From: Candidatus Scatomonas pullistercoris
GTDB lineage: Bacteria > Bacillota > Clostridia > Lachnospirales > Lachnospiraceae
NCBI GenBank assembly: GCA_018713515.1
Contig: DVOO01000007.1
Span: 1 to 58,980, forward strand
Direction of reading: 5' to 3'
Length of the DNA: 58,980 bases
Shown here: positions 50,990-58,979 of the stretch, in pieces
Layout of the letters: the number at the start of each line of letters is the position of its first letter
Numbering within the stretch: the stretch's first letter is position 1
Program-made: the position numbers and the translations under genes
The notes under the pieces: generated by a model
Told to the model about the DNA's origin: nothing
Database searches by the model: none
Seen by the model: the letters and a program-made list of their open reading frames with translations, nothing else

Positions 50990-51023
50990 AAATATATGAA
51001 TTTTACTCATCATGACTGCCGGG

Positions 51024-51058
51024 TTCCGGGCGCTGAGAAAAGTTCCAGCTGCCCGGAA
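51024..51058 (+). promoter_or_regulatory. Leader hairpin before the hydrolase-methyltransferase gene
   Basis: TTCCGGGC (51024-51031) and GCCCGGAA (51051-51058) form a perfect 8-bp stem with a 19-nt loop inside the predicted leader, ending 7 bp before the ribosome binding site. It could influence translation; no T-run follows. Confidence 0.4.
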
Positions 51059-51081
51059 TCCGTATGGAAAGGATCAAAAGA

Positions 51082-52803
51082 ATGACAGAAGGTTACAGAA
51101 AATATGAAACAGCAGAAATCTGTCTGAAAGAAATAAAAGCCGGAGAGAAGAAAAGCGGAATGCTGGAACTTTCCGGGGGAGAATTTTCCGTACCGGCCAC
51201 AGTGATCCAGGGCACTGCCCCCGGAAAGACTGTATTGATTACGGCGGGCATCCACGCGGCGGAATACGTGGGCATTCAGGCGGCGGTGGAGCTTGCGGCG
51301 GAGCTTGAGCCCGAGAGGGTCAAAGGCCGGATTCTGCTGGTCAAGGCGGTAAACCGGGCAGATTTTGAGCGGCGTTCCGGGAGCGTCAGCCGGGAGGACG
51401 GGAAAAATCTGAACAGAGAGTTCCCGGGAAGGGCGGATGGAACGGTTATGGAGCGGCTGGCCCGGGCGGTGGTGGATACCCTGCACCGGGAGGCAGATTA
51501 TTATATCGATCTGCACAGCGGGGATGATTATGAGGAACTTACGCCTTACATTTATTATGCCGGAAAGGCAGATCCGCAGGTGACGGAGATATCCAGACAG
51601 ATGGCGCGCCAGGCGGATGTTCCCTATATGGTGCGCTCGGATGTGGGGGCAGGCGGTTCCTATAACTATGCGGCTTCCTGCGGGATCCCCAGCGTGCTCC
51701 TGGAGCGGGGAAGCATGGGCGGATGGACCATGGAAGAAGTGCAGTCCACCAAAAAAGATGTGCGCAGCATTCTGGACTACCTGGATATTTATCCCGCCGG
51801 TCATATCCCGCGGACACACTATCCCCTGGATGTGACGGAGGTCCAGTATCAGGCTGCCTCCTGCTTCGGTCTCTGGTATCCGGAAAAGCGCCCCGGAGAT
51901 CTGTTCGGACGGGGAGAGCTGCTGGGTGTGACCAGAGATTACGAGGGAAATGTTCTGGAGGAATCCCTTGCCGAGGAAAGCGGAGTGATCCTGTATCAGA
52001 CGGGCAGTCTGCAGGTGTGCGGCAACGGACCCATGATTGCCTACGGGAAAATAGATTACCGGTCGGATGACCGGAAGGAGCAGATTGCCGGATACTGGAC
52101 CAGGCGGAGCGAGGATTTCCTGGCACAGCGCCGGGAAGAGCTGCACAGTCCGCTGGCAGGCCGCTTTCTGGATATCCTGCGGCGGAATCTGCCTGCGGGC
52201 AGAAAACTGAAGATTCTGGATGTGGGATGCGGAACCGGCTTTTTTTCCATTCTGCTGGCCCGAGAAGGACACGAGGTGACGGGGATCGACCTGACTTCCG
52301 GTATGATCCGCGGAGCGGAAATACTGGCCGGGGAAGAATTAACGGGAGAAGAGAGGGAGCGCTGCCGTTTTCTGGTCATGGACGCGGAAAAACCAGATTT
52401 TGATGAGGGTATCTTTGACGCGGTGGTTTCCAGAAATCTGACCTGGACCCTGCCGGATGCGGCCGCCGCTTATCGTGAGTGGTGCCGCGTCCTGAAGGAA
52501 GACGGGGTTCTGCTGAATTTTGACGCGGATTACGGAAAAGAAGACTGCAGGGATTCCAGAGGACTTCCCGGAAATCACGCCCACCACCGGCTGGGAGCCG
52601 GGATGCTGGAAGAATGTGAGCGGATGAAGCGGCAGCTTGCCATCACTTCCTGCAGCCGGCCCGGCTGGGATCTGGAGGCGCTGGAGGCGGCCGGGATGAA
52701 GTCTTTTCAAATTGCGTTGGAGATTGGAAAAGAAATTTATCTGGAGAAGGATCAGTTCTACAATCCGACCCCGCTGTTTTTGATAAAAGCCCGGAAAAAA
52801 TAA
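51082..52803 (+). CDS. AstE/AspA-like zinc hydrolase fused to a class I methyltransferase
   Basis: The 573-residue protein joins two enzymes. Residues about 30-330 form an M14-related succinylglutamate desuccinylase/aspartoacylase fold. It has the zinc motif 'GIHAAEYVG' (His-x-x-Glu), 'NLNREFPGR', the later ligand in 'IDLHSGDDYEEL' and 'SVLLERGSMGG' with the catalytic Glu. Residues about 335-573 are a SAM methyltransferase with 'ILDVGCGTGFFSILLA', 'VTGIDLTSGM' and 'SRNLTWTLPDA'. The domain pair acts presumably on one small amide or amino-acid-like molecule. The ATG at 51082 follows GGAAAGGA. A strong terminator separates it from the second methyltransferase gene, which it resembles. Confidence 0.85.
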   Translation: MTEGYRKYETAEICLKEIKAGEKKSGMLELSGGEFSVPATVIQGTAPGKTVLITAGIHAAEYVGIQAAVELAAELEPERVKGRILLVKAVNRADFERRSGSVSREDGKNLNREFPGRADGTVMERLARAVVDTLHREADYYIDLHSGDDYEELTPYIYYAGKADPQVTEISRQMARQADVPYMVRSDVGAGGSYNYAASCGIPSVLLERGSMGGWTMEEVQSTKKDVRSILDYLDIYPAGHIPRTHYPLDVTEVQYQAASCFGLWYPEKRPGDLFGRGELLGVTRDYEGNVLEESLAEESGVILYQTGSLQVCGNGPMIAYGKIDYRSDDRKEQIAGYWTRRSEDFLAQRREELHSPLAGRFLDILRRNLPAGRKLKILDVGCGTGFFSILLAREGHEVTGIDLTSGMIRGAEILAGEELTGEERERCRFLVMDAEKPDFDEGIFDAVVSRNLTWTLPDAAAAYREWCRVLKEDGVLLNFDADYGKEDCRDSRGLPGNHAHHRLGAGMLEECERMKRQLAITSCSRPGWDLEALEAAGMKSFQIALEIGKEIYLEKDQFYNPTPLFLIKARKK

Positions 52804-52854
52804 AAAAGCACCGGGGAGCGGCCTGGAACAAGGCGGCCCCCCGGTGCTTTTTTT
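52802..52854. terminator. Strong terminator after the fusion gene
   Basis: AAAAAGCACCGGGG pairs with CCCCGGTGCTTTT around inner GCGGCC/GGCGGCC-type pairing, with a T7 run on the plus strand and A-run on the other side. It could work in both directions. Confidence 0.88.
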
Positions 52855-52912
52855 CCGGAACACGGAATGCTTTTATCCCCTAGGGGGGCTTACGGCCCCC
52901 GAAACAGTATGC

Positions 52913-52925
52913 TAGTATGGTACTA
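52913..52925. promoter_or_regulatory. Dyad TAGTATGGTACTA upstream of the methyltransferase-nik operon
   Basis: TAGTA and TACTA flank TGG, a short palindrome 63 bp before the methyltransferase start. A run of CCCCTAGGGG and a GGGGGC/GCCCCC stem lie just upstream (52877-52900). The position suits an operator for a metal regulator, but the sequence does not match the E. coli NikR box and no regulator is identified. Confidence 0.35.
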
Positions 52926-52987
52926 TCGGATGGACACGGATGTGTTCCGCTGCCGGAACAGCAGTGTTTTACATCAAGGAGGTAAGA

Positions 52988-53779
52988 ATGCAGATTCATC
53001 AGACATATGAAACAGACAATATCGCCTACTGGTCCAACCGGGCTCCCGGTTATTCAGAGGTGAACCGGAATGAGCTGAGCTCCGGCCAGCGCCGGGTATG
53101 GGGAGACACGCTGGCGGAGCTGATTGGAGGGCATATGCCGGGCAGAAATCCCGGAGAAATTTCCGTTCTGGATATCGGCTGCGGGCCCGGATTTTTTTCC
53201 ATTATTCTGGCTGAGAGAGGCTACCGGGTGACGGGGGTGGACTATACGGCGTCCATGCTGGAGAGAGCGGAAGCCAATGCCGGCGTCTGGAGGGAGAAAA
53301 TTAACTTCTTCCGGATGAACGCGGAGGAACTGGAGCTTAAGAGCGGCAGCTTTGATGTGGCTGTCACCCGGAATCTGACCTGGAATCTGCCGCATCCGGA
53401 GCAGGCCTACGTGGAGTGGAACCGGGTTCTGAAGCCCGGCGGACTTTTGCTGAATTTTGATGCCAATTGGTACCATTATCTGTATGATGAGACGGCCCGG
53501 CAGGGATATCTGCAGGACCGGGAGAATATCCGGGAGGCGGGGGTCGCCAATGAGACAGACGGAACGGATATCCCGGCTATGGAGGCGATCGCCGGCAGGG
53601 CGCCCCTGTCTGCTCTGCAGAGACCAGCCTGGGACAGGAAGGTTCTGGAGAGTCTGGGGATGCAGGTATCCGCGGATACGGAAATCTGGAAGCGGGTGTG
53701 GACCCGGGAGGAGAGAATCAACAATGCTTCCACCCCCATGTTCCTGGTCCGGGCGGTAAAGCCCTGGGCCGGAGTCTGA
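52988..53779 (+). CDS. Class I SAM-dependent methyltransferase heading the nik operon
   Basis: The 263-residue enzyme has 'VLDIGCGPGFFSIILAERGYRVTGVDYT' (SAM-binding motif I and the acidic residue), 'VTRNLTWNLPHPEQAYVEW' and 'VLKPGGLLLNFDANWY'. It is a paralogue of the methyltransferase half of the preceding fusion. The two share the RNLTW-x-LP block, the YW-x-x-R opening and a P-x-FL-x-x-A end. Its substrate is unknown. AAGGAGG lies 5 nt before the start. It is 31 bp upstream of nikB and probably cotranscribed, which suggests that it modifies a ligand of the imported metal. Confidence 0.88.
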   Translation: MQIHQTYETDNIAYWSNRAPGYSEVNRNELSSGQRRVWGDTLAELIGGHMPGRNPGEISVLDIGCGPGFFSIILAERGYRVTGVDYTASMLERAEANAGVWREKINFFRMNAEELELKSGSFDVAVTRNLTWNLPHPEQAYVEWNRVLKPGGLLLNFDANWYHYLYDETARQGYLQDRENIREAGVANETDGTDIPAMEAIAGRAPLSALQRPAWDRKVLESLGMQVSADTEIWKRVWTREERINNASTPMFLVRAVKPWAGV

Positions 53780-53810
53780 CATCCGGCTGCGCGGGAAGGG
53801 AAAATAACCC

Positions 53811-54755
53811 ATGAAAAAATACATTTTGAAGAGAGTGCTGCTGCTGATCCCCATTCTGTTCGGCATTACGTTTCTGTCCTTTGCCATGATGCGGGCGGCG
53901 GGGAGCGATGCGGTCCTGCAGAAGGCGGATGTGTCCGGCGTGGCTCTTTCCCTGGAGGTGCTGGATGCCCAGAGAGCGGAGCTGGGCCTGGACCAGCCGT
54001 TCCTGGTGCAATATTTCCGCTGGCTGGGCGGATTTCTTACCGGGGATCTGGGAGTCAGCTACGTGTCGGGAAACGATGTGTTTTCTGTGTTTCTCTCTAA
54101 GCTTCCGGCTACGCTGCTGCTGACCGGCACATCCATCCTTCTGACGGTGGCGATCTCCATCCCTTTGGGGATCCTGTCGGCAGTTAAGCAGAATAAATGC
54201 ATTGATTACCTGATCCGGGTCTGCAGCTTTATCGGCAACAGCATGCCCAATTTCTTTGTGGCTCTGGTGCTGATGTATCTGCTGGCCATCTGCCTTCCGA
54301 TTTTTCCGGTGATTTCCTCGGACCTGAGCCTGCGCAGCGCGGCCCTGCCGACCCTGACGCTGGCCATTGCCATGTCGGCCAAATATCTGCGGCAGGTGCG
54401 GGCAGCCGTGCTGGATGAGCTGAGCAAGGACTATGTGACGGGGGCCAGGGCCAGGGGCGTCCGCTTTTCTGTGACACTCTGGAAAAGCGTCCTGCGTTCC
54501 TGCCTGGTGACCATTCTTACTCTGCTGGCTCTGTCCATCGGAAGCCTGCTGGGAGGGACAGCTGTGGTGGAATCTATTTTCATGTGGGACGGAGTGGGAA
54601 AAATGGCGGTGGATGCCATTCAGATGCGGGATTACCCTGTGATTCAGGCCTATGTGGTCTGGATGGCGGTGATTTATGTGACGGTGAATCTGATCACGGA
54701 TATTGTCTACCGGGCGCTGGATCCCCGGATACGGCTGGGAGGTGAAGAAGGATGA
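53811..54755 (+). CDS. nikB: Nickel/peptide ABC transporter permease, NikB-like
   Basis: The 314-residue permease has six helices and the dipeptide/nickel-type (DppB/NikB) features: an N-terminal helix 'ILKRVLLLIPILFGITFLSF', the extracellular loop, and the EAA-like coupling loop 'DYVTGARARGVRFSVTLWK'. 'FMWDGVGKMAVDAI' near the C-terminus is similar to the NikB class. Peptide transport remains possible, but the paired NikC below favours nickel. Its stop codon overlaps the nikC start by 4 bp. Confidence 0.82.
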   Translation: MKKYILKRVLLLIPILFGITFLSFAMMRAAGSDAVLQKADVSGVALSLEVLDAQRAELGLDQPFLVQYFRWLGGFLTGDLGVSYVSGNDVFSVFLSKLPATLLLTGTSILLTVAISIPLGILSAVKQNKCIDYLIRVCSFIGNSMPNFFVALVLMYLLAICLPIFPVISSDLSLRSAALPTLTLAIAMSAKYLRQVRAAVLDELSKDYVTGARARGVRFSVTLWKSVLRSCLVTILTLLALSIGSLLGGTAVVESIFMWDGVGKMAVDAIQMRDYPVIQAYVVWMAVIYVTVNLITDIVYRALDPRIRLGGEEG

Positions 54756-55645
54756 GCGGAAATACGGCTGCTGCCCCGGTGCGAAGCCAGAAGCTCCGGA
54801 AAGATTATACCAGGACGCGCCTGTTTGTATTTTCCGCCCTTGTCGCCGCACTGCTTCTGGTGGCTGTTTTTGCTGACCGGATCTGCCCCTATGACCCGAA
54901 CGGGCAGGATCTGGCCAATGCCCTGCAGGCCCCGGGGCCGGCGCATCTTCTCGGCACAGACAGGTACGGCCGGGACATGCTTTCCCGGGTGCTCGTCGGC
55001 GCGCGGACCAGCATCTTTTCCGCGCTGCTTCTGGTGGCGGTCATCGCCGCGGCCGGGACGCTGGCCGGGATTCTCTGCGGGTATTTCGGTGGCGCGGCGG
55101 ACGCGGTGATTATGCGGATCGCCGATATCTGTCTGGCATTTCCGGGCCTGGTGTTTGCCATGGCCATCGCGGCGGTGCTGCAGGGGGGGATACAGAACGC
55201 TGTCCTTGCCCTGGCGGCGGTCAGCTGGCCCAAATATGCCAGGCTTGCCAGGGGCCAGACCCTGTCCCTGCGGCAGGCGGATTATATCCATGCGGCCCGT
55301 CTCGCTGGCAGCTCACCGGGGCAGATGATTCTGCGGCATGTACTGCCGAATATAGCGGGGCCGGTTCTGGTGACGGCCATGCTGGATATCGGGACAATGA
55401 TGATGGAGCTGGCCGCCCTTTCCTTTCTGGGTCTGGGCGCACAGCCGCCCACGGCGGAGTGGGGCAGCATGATCAGCGTGGACAGAAGCCTGCTGCAGAC
55501 GTATCCCTGGGTGGTGCTGTCTCCGGGACTGACTATTTTCGTATCCGTTGTGTTGTTTAATCTGCTGGGGGATGCGGTGCGGGACTGCCTGGATCCCCGG
55601 GGAACCGGGAGAAAACAGAAGAAGATTCGTGACGGGAGGAAGTAA
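54752..55645 (+). CDS. nikC: Nickel/peptide ABC transporter permease, NikC-like
   Basis: The 297-residue permease has 'HLLGTDRYGRDMLSRVLVGARTS' at the first periplasmic turn and the coupling loop 'DYIHAARLAGSSPGQMILRHVLP'. The late segment 'LDIGTMMMELAALSFLGLGAQPPTAEWGSMI' closely tracks the E. coli NikC sequence, the strongest single clue that the system is nickel type. It forms a heterodimer channel with the NikB-like protein. The start overlaps nikB (ATGA), and nikA follows after 2 bp. Confidence 0.84.
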   Translation: MSGNTAAAPVRSQKLRKDYTRTRLFVFSALVAALLLVAVFADRICPYDPNGQDLANALQAPGPAHLLGTDRYGRDMLSRVLVGARTSIFSALLLVAVIAAAGTLAGILCGYFGGAADAVIMRIADICLAFPGLVFAMAIAAVLQGGIQNAVLALAAVSWPKYARLARGQTLSLRQADYIHAARLAGSSPGQMILRHVLPNIAGPVLVTAMLDIGTMMMELAALSFLGLGAQPPTAEWGSMISVDRSLLQTYPWVVLSPGLTIFVSVVLFNLLGDAVRDCLDPRGTGRKQKKIRDGRK

Positions 55646-55647
55646 GC

Positions 55648-57210
55648 ATGAAAAAAAAGATCACAGCGGCCCTGCTGGCTCTGGGGCTTCTGGTTTCTGC
55701 CCTGGCGGGATGCGGCGGCGGCAACGGGGACAGCGGCGAAGCCGGGAACTCCGGGGAAAAGACGCTTGTGTTTGGAGATACAACTTTTAACGCGGAAAAC
55801 GGGGAAGCGGATATCAATCCCCACAGGGACAGCGGCGGCTGGGCCTGTATCCGGTACGGGGTGGGAGAGACGCTGTTCCGCTTTTCCGATTCCATGGAAG
55901 TAGAGCCCTGGCTGGCCGAAAGCTACGAAAATGTGGACGACCTGACCTGGACCATCACGCTCCGGAAGGGCGTTTCCTTTACCAGCGGACGGGCCATGGA
56001 CGCGCAGGCGGTGAAGGAGTGTCTGGACGCGCTGATGGAGGAGCACGCCCGGGCGGCGGGCAATCTGCAGATCGCGGAAATTTCCGCCCAGGGACAGACG
56101 GTGACGATCCGCACGGAGGAGCCGGTGCCGGCTCTCATCAATTATCTGGCGGACCCCTATGCCTGCATCATCGACATGGAGGCCGGCGTGACGCCGGAGG
56201 GCATTGTCAGCGGCACGGGCCCCTACCAGGCCGTTTCTCTGGTGACGGATACCAGCCTTTCTCTGGTGAAAAACGAAAATTACTGGGACGGAGAGCCGAA
56301 AATTGACAGGATCACCGTCCGCACCATCTCCGACGGCGACACCCTGACCATGGCGCTGCAGTCGGGGGAAATCGATGCGGCCTACGGCATGCCCTATGCC
56401 AGCTACCCGCTTTTTGAAAATGACAATTACACCTTTACCAGCTGCGCCACCAGCCGGGTATTTTTCGGGGCCATGAATTTTGAAAGCGCGGTTACCTCCG
56501 ATCCGGCGGTGCGCCGGGCCATTGCCATGGGCATTGACAGGGACAGCTTCGTGGAGACGCTGCTTGGCGGAAACGGCTATCCGGCGGCGGGGGTCTATCC
56601 CGACAGCTTTACCTTCGGCGGGGACGCGGTTTCCGCGGAGAGCTACGATCCGGAAGGAGCGGCGAAGGCGCTGGAGGAGGCCGGATGGGTAGATACGGAC
56701 GGGGACGGCGTCCGGGAGAAGGAGGGACAGAGGCTGACCCTGCGCTGGCTCACTTATCCCAGCCGCCAGGAGCTCCCCCTGCTGGCGGAGGCTGCCCAGG
56801 CTTCCCTGGGGGAGATCGGCTTTGAGGTTCAGATCAATAATACGGCCGATCACAATACGATCCGCACGGATACCGGCGCCTGGGATATTTACGTCAGCGC
56901 CTTTGTGACCGCGCCCACCGGAGATCCGGAATATTTCTTCAGCTACTGCTGCCTGGATGACTCGGCGCAGAATGTGGGCCATTACCACAGCGACCGGCTG
57001 GAAGAGCTGGCAGAGGAGCTGTCGGGAACCTTTGACACGGACCGGAGAGGAGAACTGGCGGTGGAGATGCAGCAGATTCTTCTGGATGACAACGCCTATG
57101 TGTTCTGCTCCCATCTGCGCATGAGCATGATCTCCAGGGCCTCGGTGACGGGACTTGCCGCCCATCCCTGCGATTATTACGAAATTACAGCGGAACTGGA
57201 TCTTGTGTGA
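55648..57210 (+). CDS. nikA: Nickel/peptide-binding lipoprotein, NikA-like
   Basis: The 520-residue protein is a cluster C (SBP_bac_5) binding protein. A lipoprotein signal ends in 'ALAGC' with acylated Cys22, followed by a Gly/Ser/Asp linker. 'GEADINPHRDSGGWACIRYGVGETLFRFS' and 'ESYENVDDLTWTITLRKGVSF' match the opening of the NikA/DppA/OppA fold. Known NikA binds nickel as a complex with histidine or other small ligands, so a ligand modified by the nearby enzymes would fit. The gene lies third in the nikBCADE-type order. The affinity for metal rather than peptide is inference. Confidence 0.82.
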   Translation: MKKKITAALLALGLLVSALAGCGGGNGDSGEAGNSGEKTLVFGDTTFNAENGEADINPHRDSGGWACIRYGVGETLFRFSDSMEVEPWLAESYENVDDLTWTITLRKGVSFTSGRAMDAQAVKECLDALMEEHARAAGNLQIAEISAQGQTVTIRTEEPVPALINYLADPYACIIDMEAGVTPEGIVSGTGPYQAVSLVTDTSLSLVKNENYWDGEPKIDRITVRTISDGDTLTMALQSGEIDAAYGMPYASYPLFENDNYTFTSCATSRVFFGAMNFESAVTSDPAVRRAIAMGIDRDSFVETLLGGNGYPAAGVYPDSFTFGGDAVSAESYDPEGAAKALEEAGWVDTDGDGVREKEGQRLTLRWLTYPSRQELPLLAEAAQASLGEIGFEVQINNTADHNTIRTDTGAWDIYVSAFVTAPTGDPEYFFSYCCLDDSAQNVGHYHSDRLEELAEELSGTFDTDRRGELAVEMQQILLDDNAYVFCSHLRMSMISRASVTGLAAHPCDYYEITAELDLV

Positions 57211-57237
57211 GAAGCGGGAAAAAGAGGGAAAACGTAC

Positions 57238-58020
57238 ATGGAGAAATTGCTGACATACGATTCCGTAGAGATTTCCTACGGCGGGGAGCCGGTGGTCCGC
57301 GGCGTAAGCTTTTCCCTGGCGCCGGGAGAAATCCTGGGGATTGTCGGGGAATCCGGCAGCGGAAAGAGCACGCTGATCCGGGGCGCCCTGGGCCTTCTGG
57401 GCTCGGGAGGAATGGTAACCCGGGGGGATATCTGGTTTCAGGGAAATAATCTGCCGGATCTGCCGGAAAAGGAGATGCGGAAAATCCGGGGAGCCAGGAT
57501 CGGCATGATTTTTCAGGACGCGGGGGCATCCCTCTGCCCGGTCCGCACCATCGGCGCCCAGATCCGGGAAAGCCTGTCCGCCCACAGGAAAATTTCCCGG
57601 AGGGAAAGTGACGGGGAAGCTCTGGAACTGCTGGACAAGCTGGGCTTCCGGGACGGGAAAAGGATTCTGGAAAGTTATCCCTTTGAACTGTCCGGGGGCA
57701 TGAACCAGCGGGTGGGCATAGCCATCGCCTGTCTTCCAAAGCCCGGCGTCCTGCTGGCTGATGAGCCCACCAGCGCTCTGGATGTGACAGTCCAGAAGCA
57801 GGCGGTGGAGGAAATGCTGCTGATGCGGAGACTGTACGGAACTGCCATGATCCTTGTAACCCACAACATCGGAGTCGTCAGGGCCATGGCGGATTCTGTG
57901 CTGGTTCTAAAGGAGGGAGAGATGGTGGAATACGGGCCTGCTCCCCAGGTCCTTGCGCATCCCCGGGCGGACTATACGAAAAAGCTGCTGGCCGCTGTGC
58001 CGGAGCTGCGGAGAGAATAA
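57238..58020 (+). CDS. nikD: Nickel/peptide ABC transporter ATP-binding protein, NikD-like
   Basis: The 260-residue ATPase has Walker A 'GESGSGKST', Q-loop 'MIFQDAGASLCPVRTIGAQI', signature 'LSGGMNQRVGIAIA' and Walker B 'LLADEPTSALDV' with 'THNIGV' as H-loop. These are typical of the DppD/NikD subfamily. A C-terminal oligopeptide-type tail ends 'HPRADYTKKLLAAVP'. Its stop codon is followed directly by the ATG of the partner ATPase, so translation is coupled. Confidence 0.86.
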   Translation: MEKLLTYDSVEISYGGEPVVRGVSFSLAPGEILGIVGESGSGKSTLIRGALGLLGSGGMVTRGDIWFQGNNLPDLPEKEMRKIRGARIGMIFQDAGASLCPVRTIGAQIRESLSAHRKISRRESDGEALELLDKLGFRDGKRILESYPFELSGGMNQRVGIAIACLPKPGVLLADEPTSALDVTVQKQAVEEMLLMRRLYGTAMILVTHNIGVVRAMADSVLVLKEGEMVEYGPAPQVLAHPRADYTKKLLAAVPELRRE

Positions 58021-58779
58021 ATGGAACCGTTGCTGGAAGTAAAAAATCTTACAAAAGTGTTTAAAAAGAAGGGGCAGGAAACTCTGTCCGCCGTGGATCA
58101 TCTGAATTTCTGCCTGTATCCGGGAGAAACTCTGGGGATTGTGGGAGAATCGGGCTCCGGCAAGAGTACGGTGGCCCGGGCGGTGACACGCCTGCTCCCT
58201 GTCACGGAAGGAAAAATTTATCTGGAAGGCCGGGAAATAACAGGCCTTAAGGGGCGGAAGCTGGCGGACATTTACCGGGGGATTCAGATGGTCTTCCAGT
58301 CTCCGGCCGGTTCCTTTGATCCCCGGCGGACCCTGGGGGACGGCATCGGTGAAAGCCTGAAAAACAGCGGAATGGGGAAAGCAGAAAGGAAACAGCGTGT
58401 GGCAGAGCTGCTGCGCCGCTGCGGTCTTCCGGAGGAATACGGTCGGCGCTACCCCCATGAGGTCAGCGGCGGAGAATGCCAGCGGGCAGCCATAGCCAGA
58501 GCTCTGGCCATCCGGCCGAAACTGCTGATCTGCGACGAGGCCACCAGCGCCCTGGATGTGACGGTCCAGAAGCAGATCCTGGAGCTGCTGGCAGAGATCA
58601 AGAAGGAAGAGGGCATGGCCTATCTGTTTATCTGCCATGACCTTGCCCTGGTGCAGCAGTTCTGCGACCGGGTGCTGGTTATGGAAAACGGAAAGATTGT
58701 GGAGGAAGGACCTGCCGGGGAGGTGATTCTCCGGCCTAAAGCAGCTTATACCAGGAGGCTGCTGGAATCGGTGCTGTAA
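58021..58779 (+). CDS. nikE: Nickel/peptide ABC transporter ATP-binding protein, NikE-like
   Basis: The 252-residue ATPase has Walker A 'GESGSGKST', 'QMVFQSPAGSFDPRRTLGDGI', signature 'VSGGECQRAAIARAL', Walker B 'LICDEATSALDV' and H-loop 'ICHDLALV', the DppF/NikE pattern. It ends 'KAAYTRRLLESVL'. It pairs with the NikD-like ATPase to drive the NikBC channel. It is the last gene of the operon; a hairpin follows. Confidence 0.86.
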   Translation: MEPLLEVKNLTKVFKKKGQETLSAVDHLNFCLYPGETLGIVGESGSGKSTVARAVTRLLPVTEGKIYLEGREITGLKGRKLADIYRGIQMVFQSPAGSFDPRRTLGDGIGESLKNSGMGKAERKQRVAELLRRCGLPEEYGRRYPHEVSGGECQRAAIARALAIRPKLLICDEATSALDVTVQKQILELLAEIKKEEGMAYLFICHDLALVQQFCDRVLVMENGKIVEEGPAGEVILRPKAAYTRRLLESVL

Positions 58780-58791
58780 AAATGTCGGAAA

Positions 58792-58820
58792 AGCCGACCG
58801 GATGAGAAATCCGGCCGGCT
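58792..58820 (+). terminator. Terminator-like hairpin after nikE
   Basis: AGCCGACCGGAT pairs with ATCCGGCCGGCT with one mismatch around GAGAA. CTATTTGTT follows, a weak T-run. Confidence 0.65.
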
Positions 58821-58860
58821 CTATTTGTTAGGGCAAGGCCCTGTTTTCACTTTATAGGAA

Positions 58861-58880
58861 AGTTCGACTTTCGTCGAACT
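58861..58880. repeat. Small inverted repeat AGTTCGA/TCGAACT
   Basis: Perfect 7-bp arms (58861-58867 and 58874-58880) around CTTTCG. Its role is unknown; it lies between two terminator-like hairpins. Confidence 0.4.
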
Positions 58881-58891
58881 CTTGAAAGAAA

Positions 58892-58915
58892 TATGCCCGC
58901 ACAAAGGCGGGCATA
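58892..58915 (-). terminator. Terminator-like hairpin for the minus-strand gene at the right edge
   Basis: TATGCCCGC and GCGGGCATA form a perfect 9-bp stem around 6 nt. Read on the minus strand it is followed by a T-rich stretch (TTTCTTTC) and lies 20 bp after the stop codon of the partial gene at 58935. Confidence 0.6.
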
Positions 58916-58934
58916 GAAAACAGACGGTTTTGTT

Positions 58935-58979
58935 TTAGAAAATATAAAAACCTTCTTCGCCAAAATCGTCATCTTCCAG
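58935..58979 (-). CDS. C-terminal 14 residues of an unidentified minus-strand protein
   Basis: The frame LEDDDFGEEGFYIF ends at a TAA at 58937-58935 and leaves the window on the right. It is strongly acidic and ends in aromatic residues. A terminator-like hairpin follows the stop, which supports a real gene end, but the product cannot be identified from 14 residues. Confidence 0.4.
   Translation of the reverse strand: MEDDDFGEEGFYIF

Noticed and set aside
55282-57864. 860-codon open frame on the minus strand across nikC, nikA and nikD
   Set aside because: It crosses three well-supported genes on the other strand and has a low-complexity, His/Arg/Gln-rich sequence with no domain.
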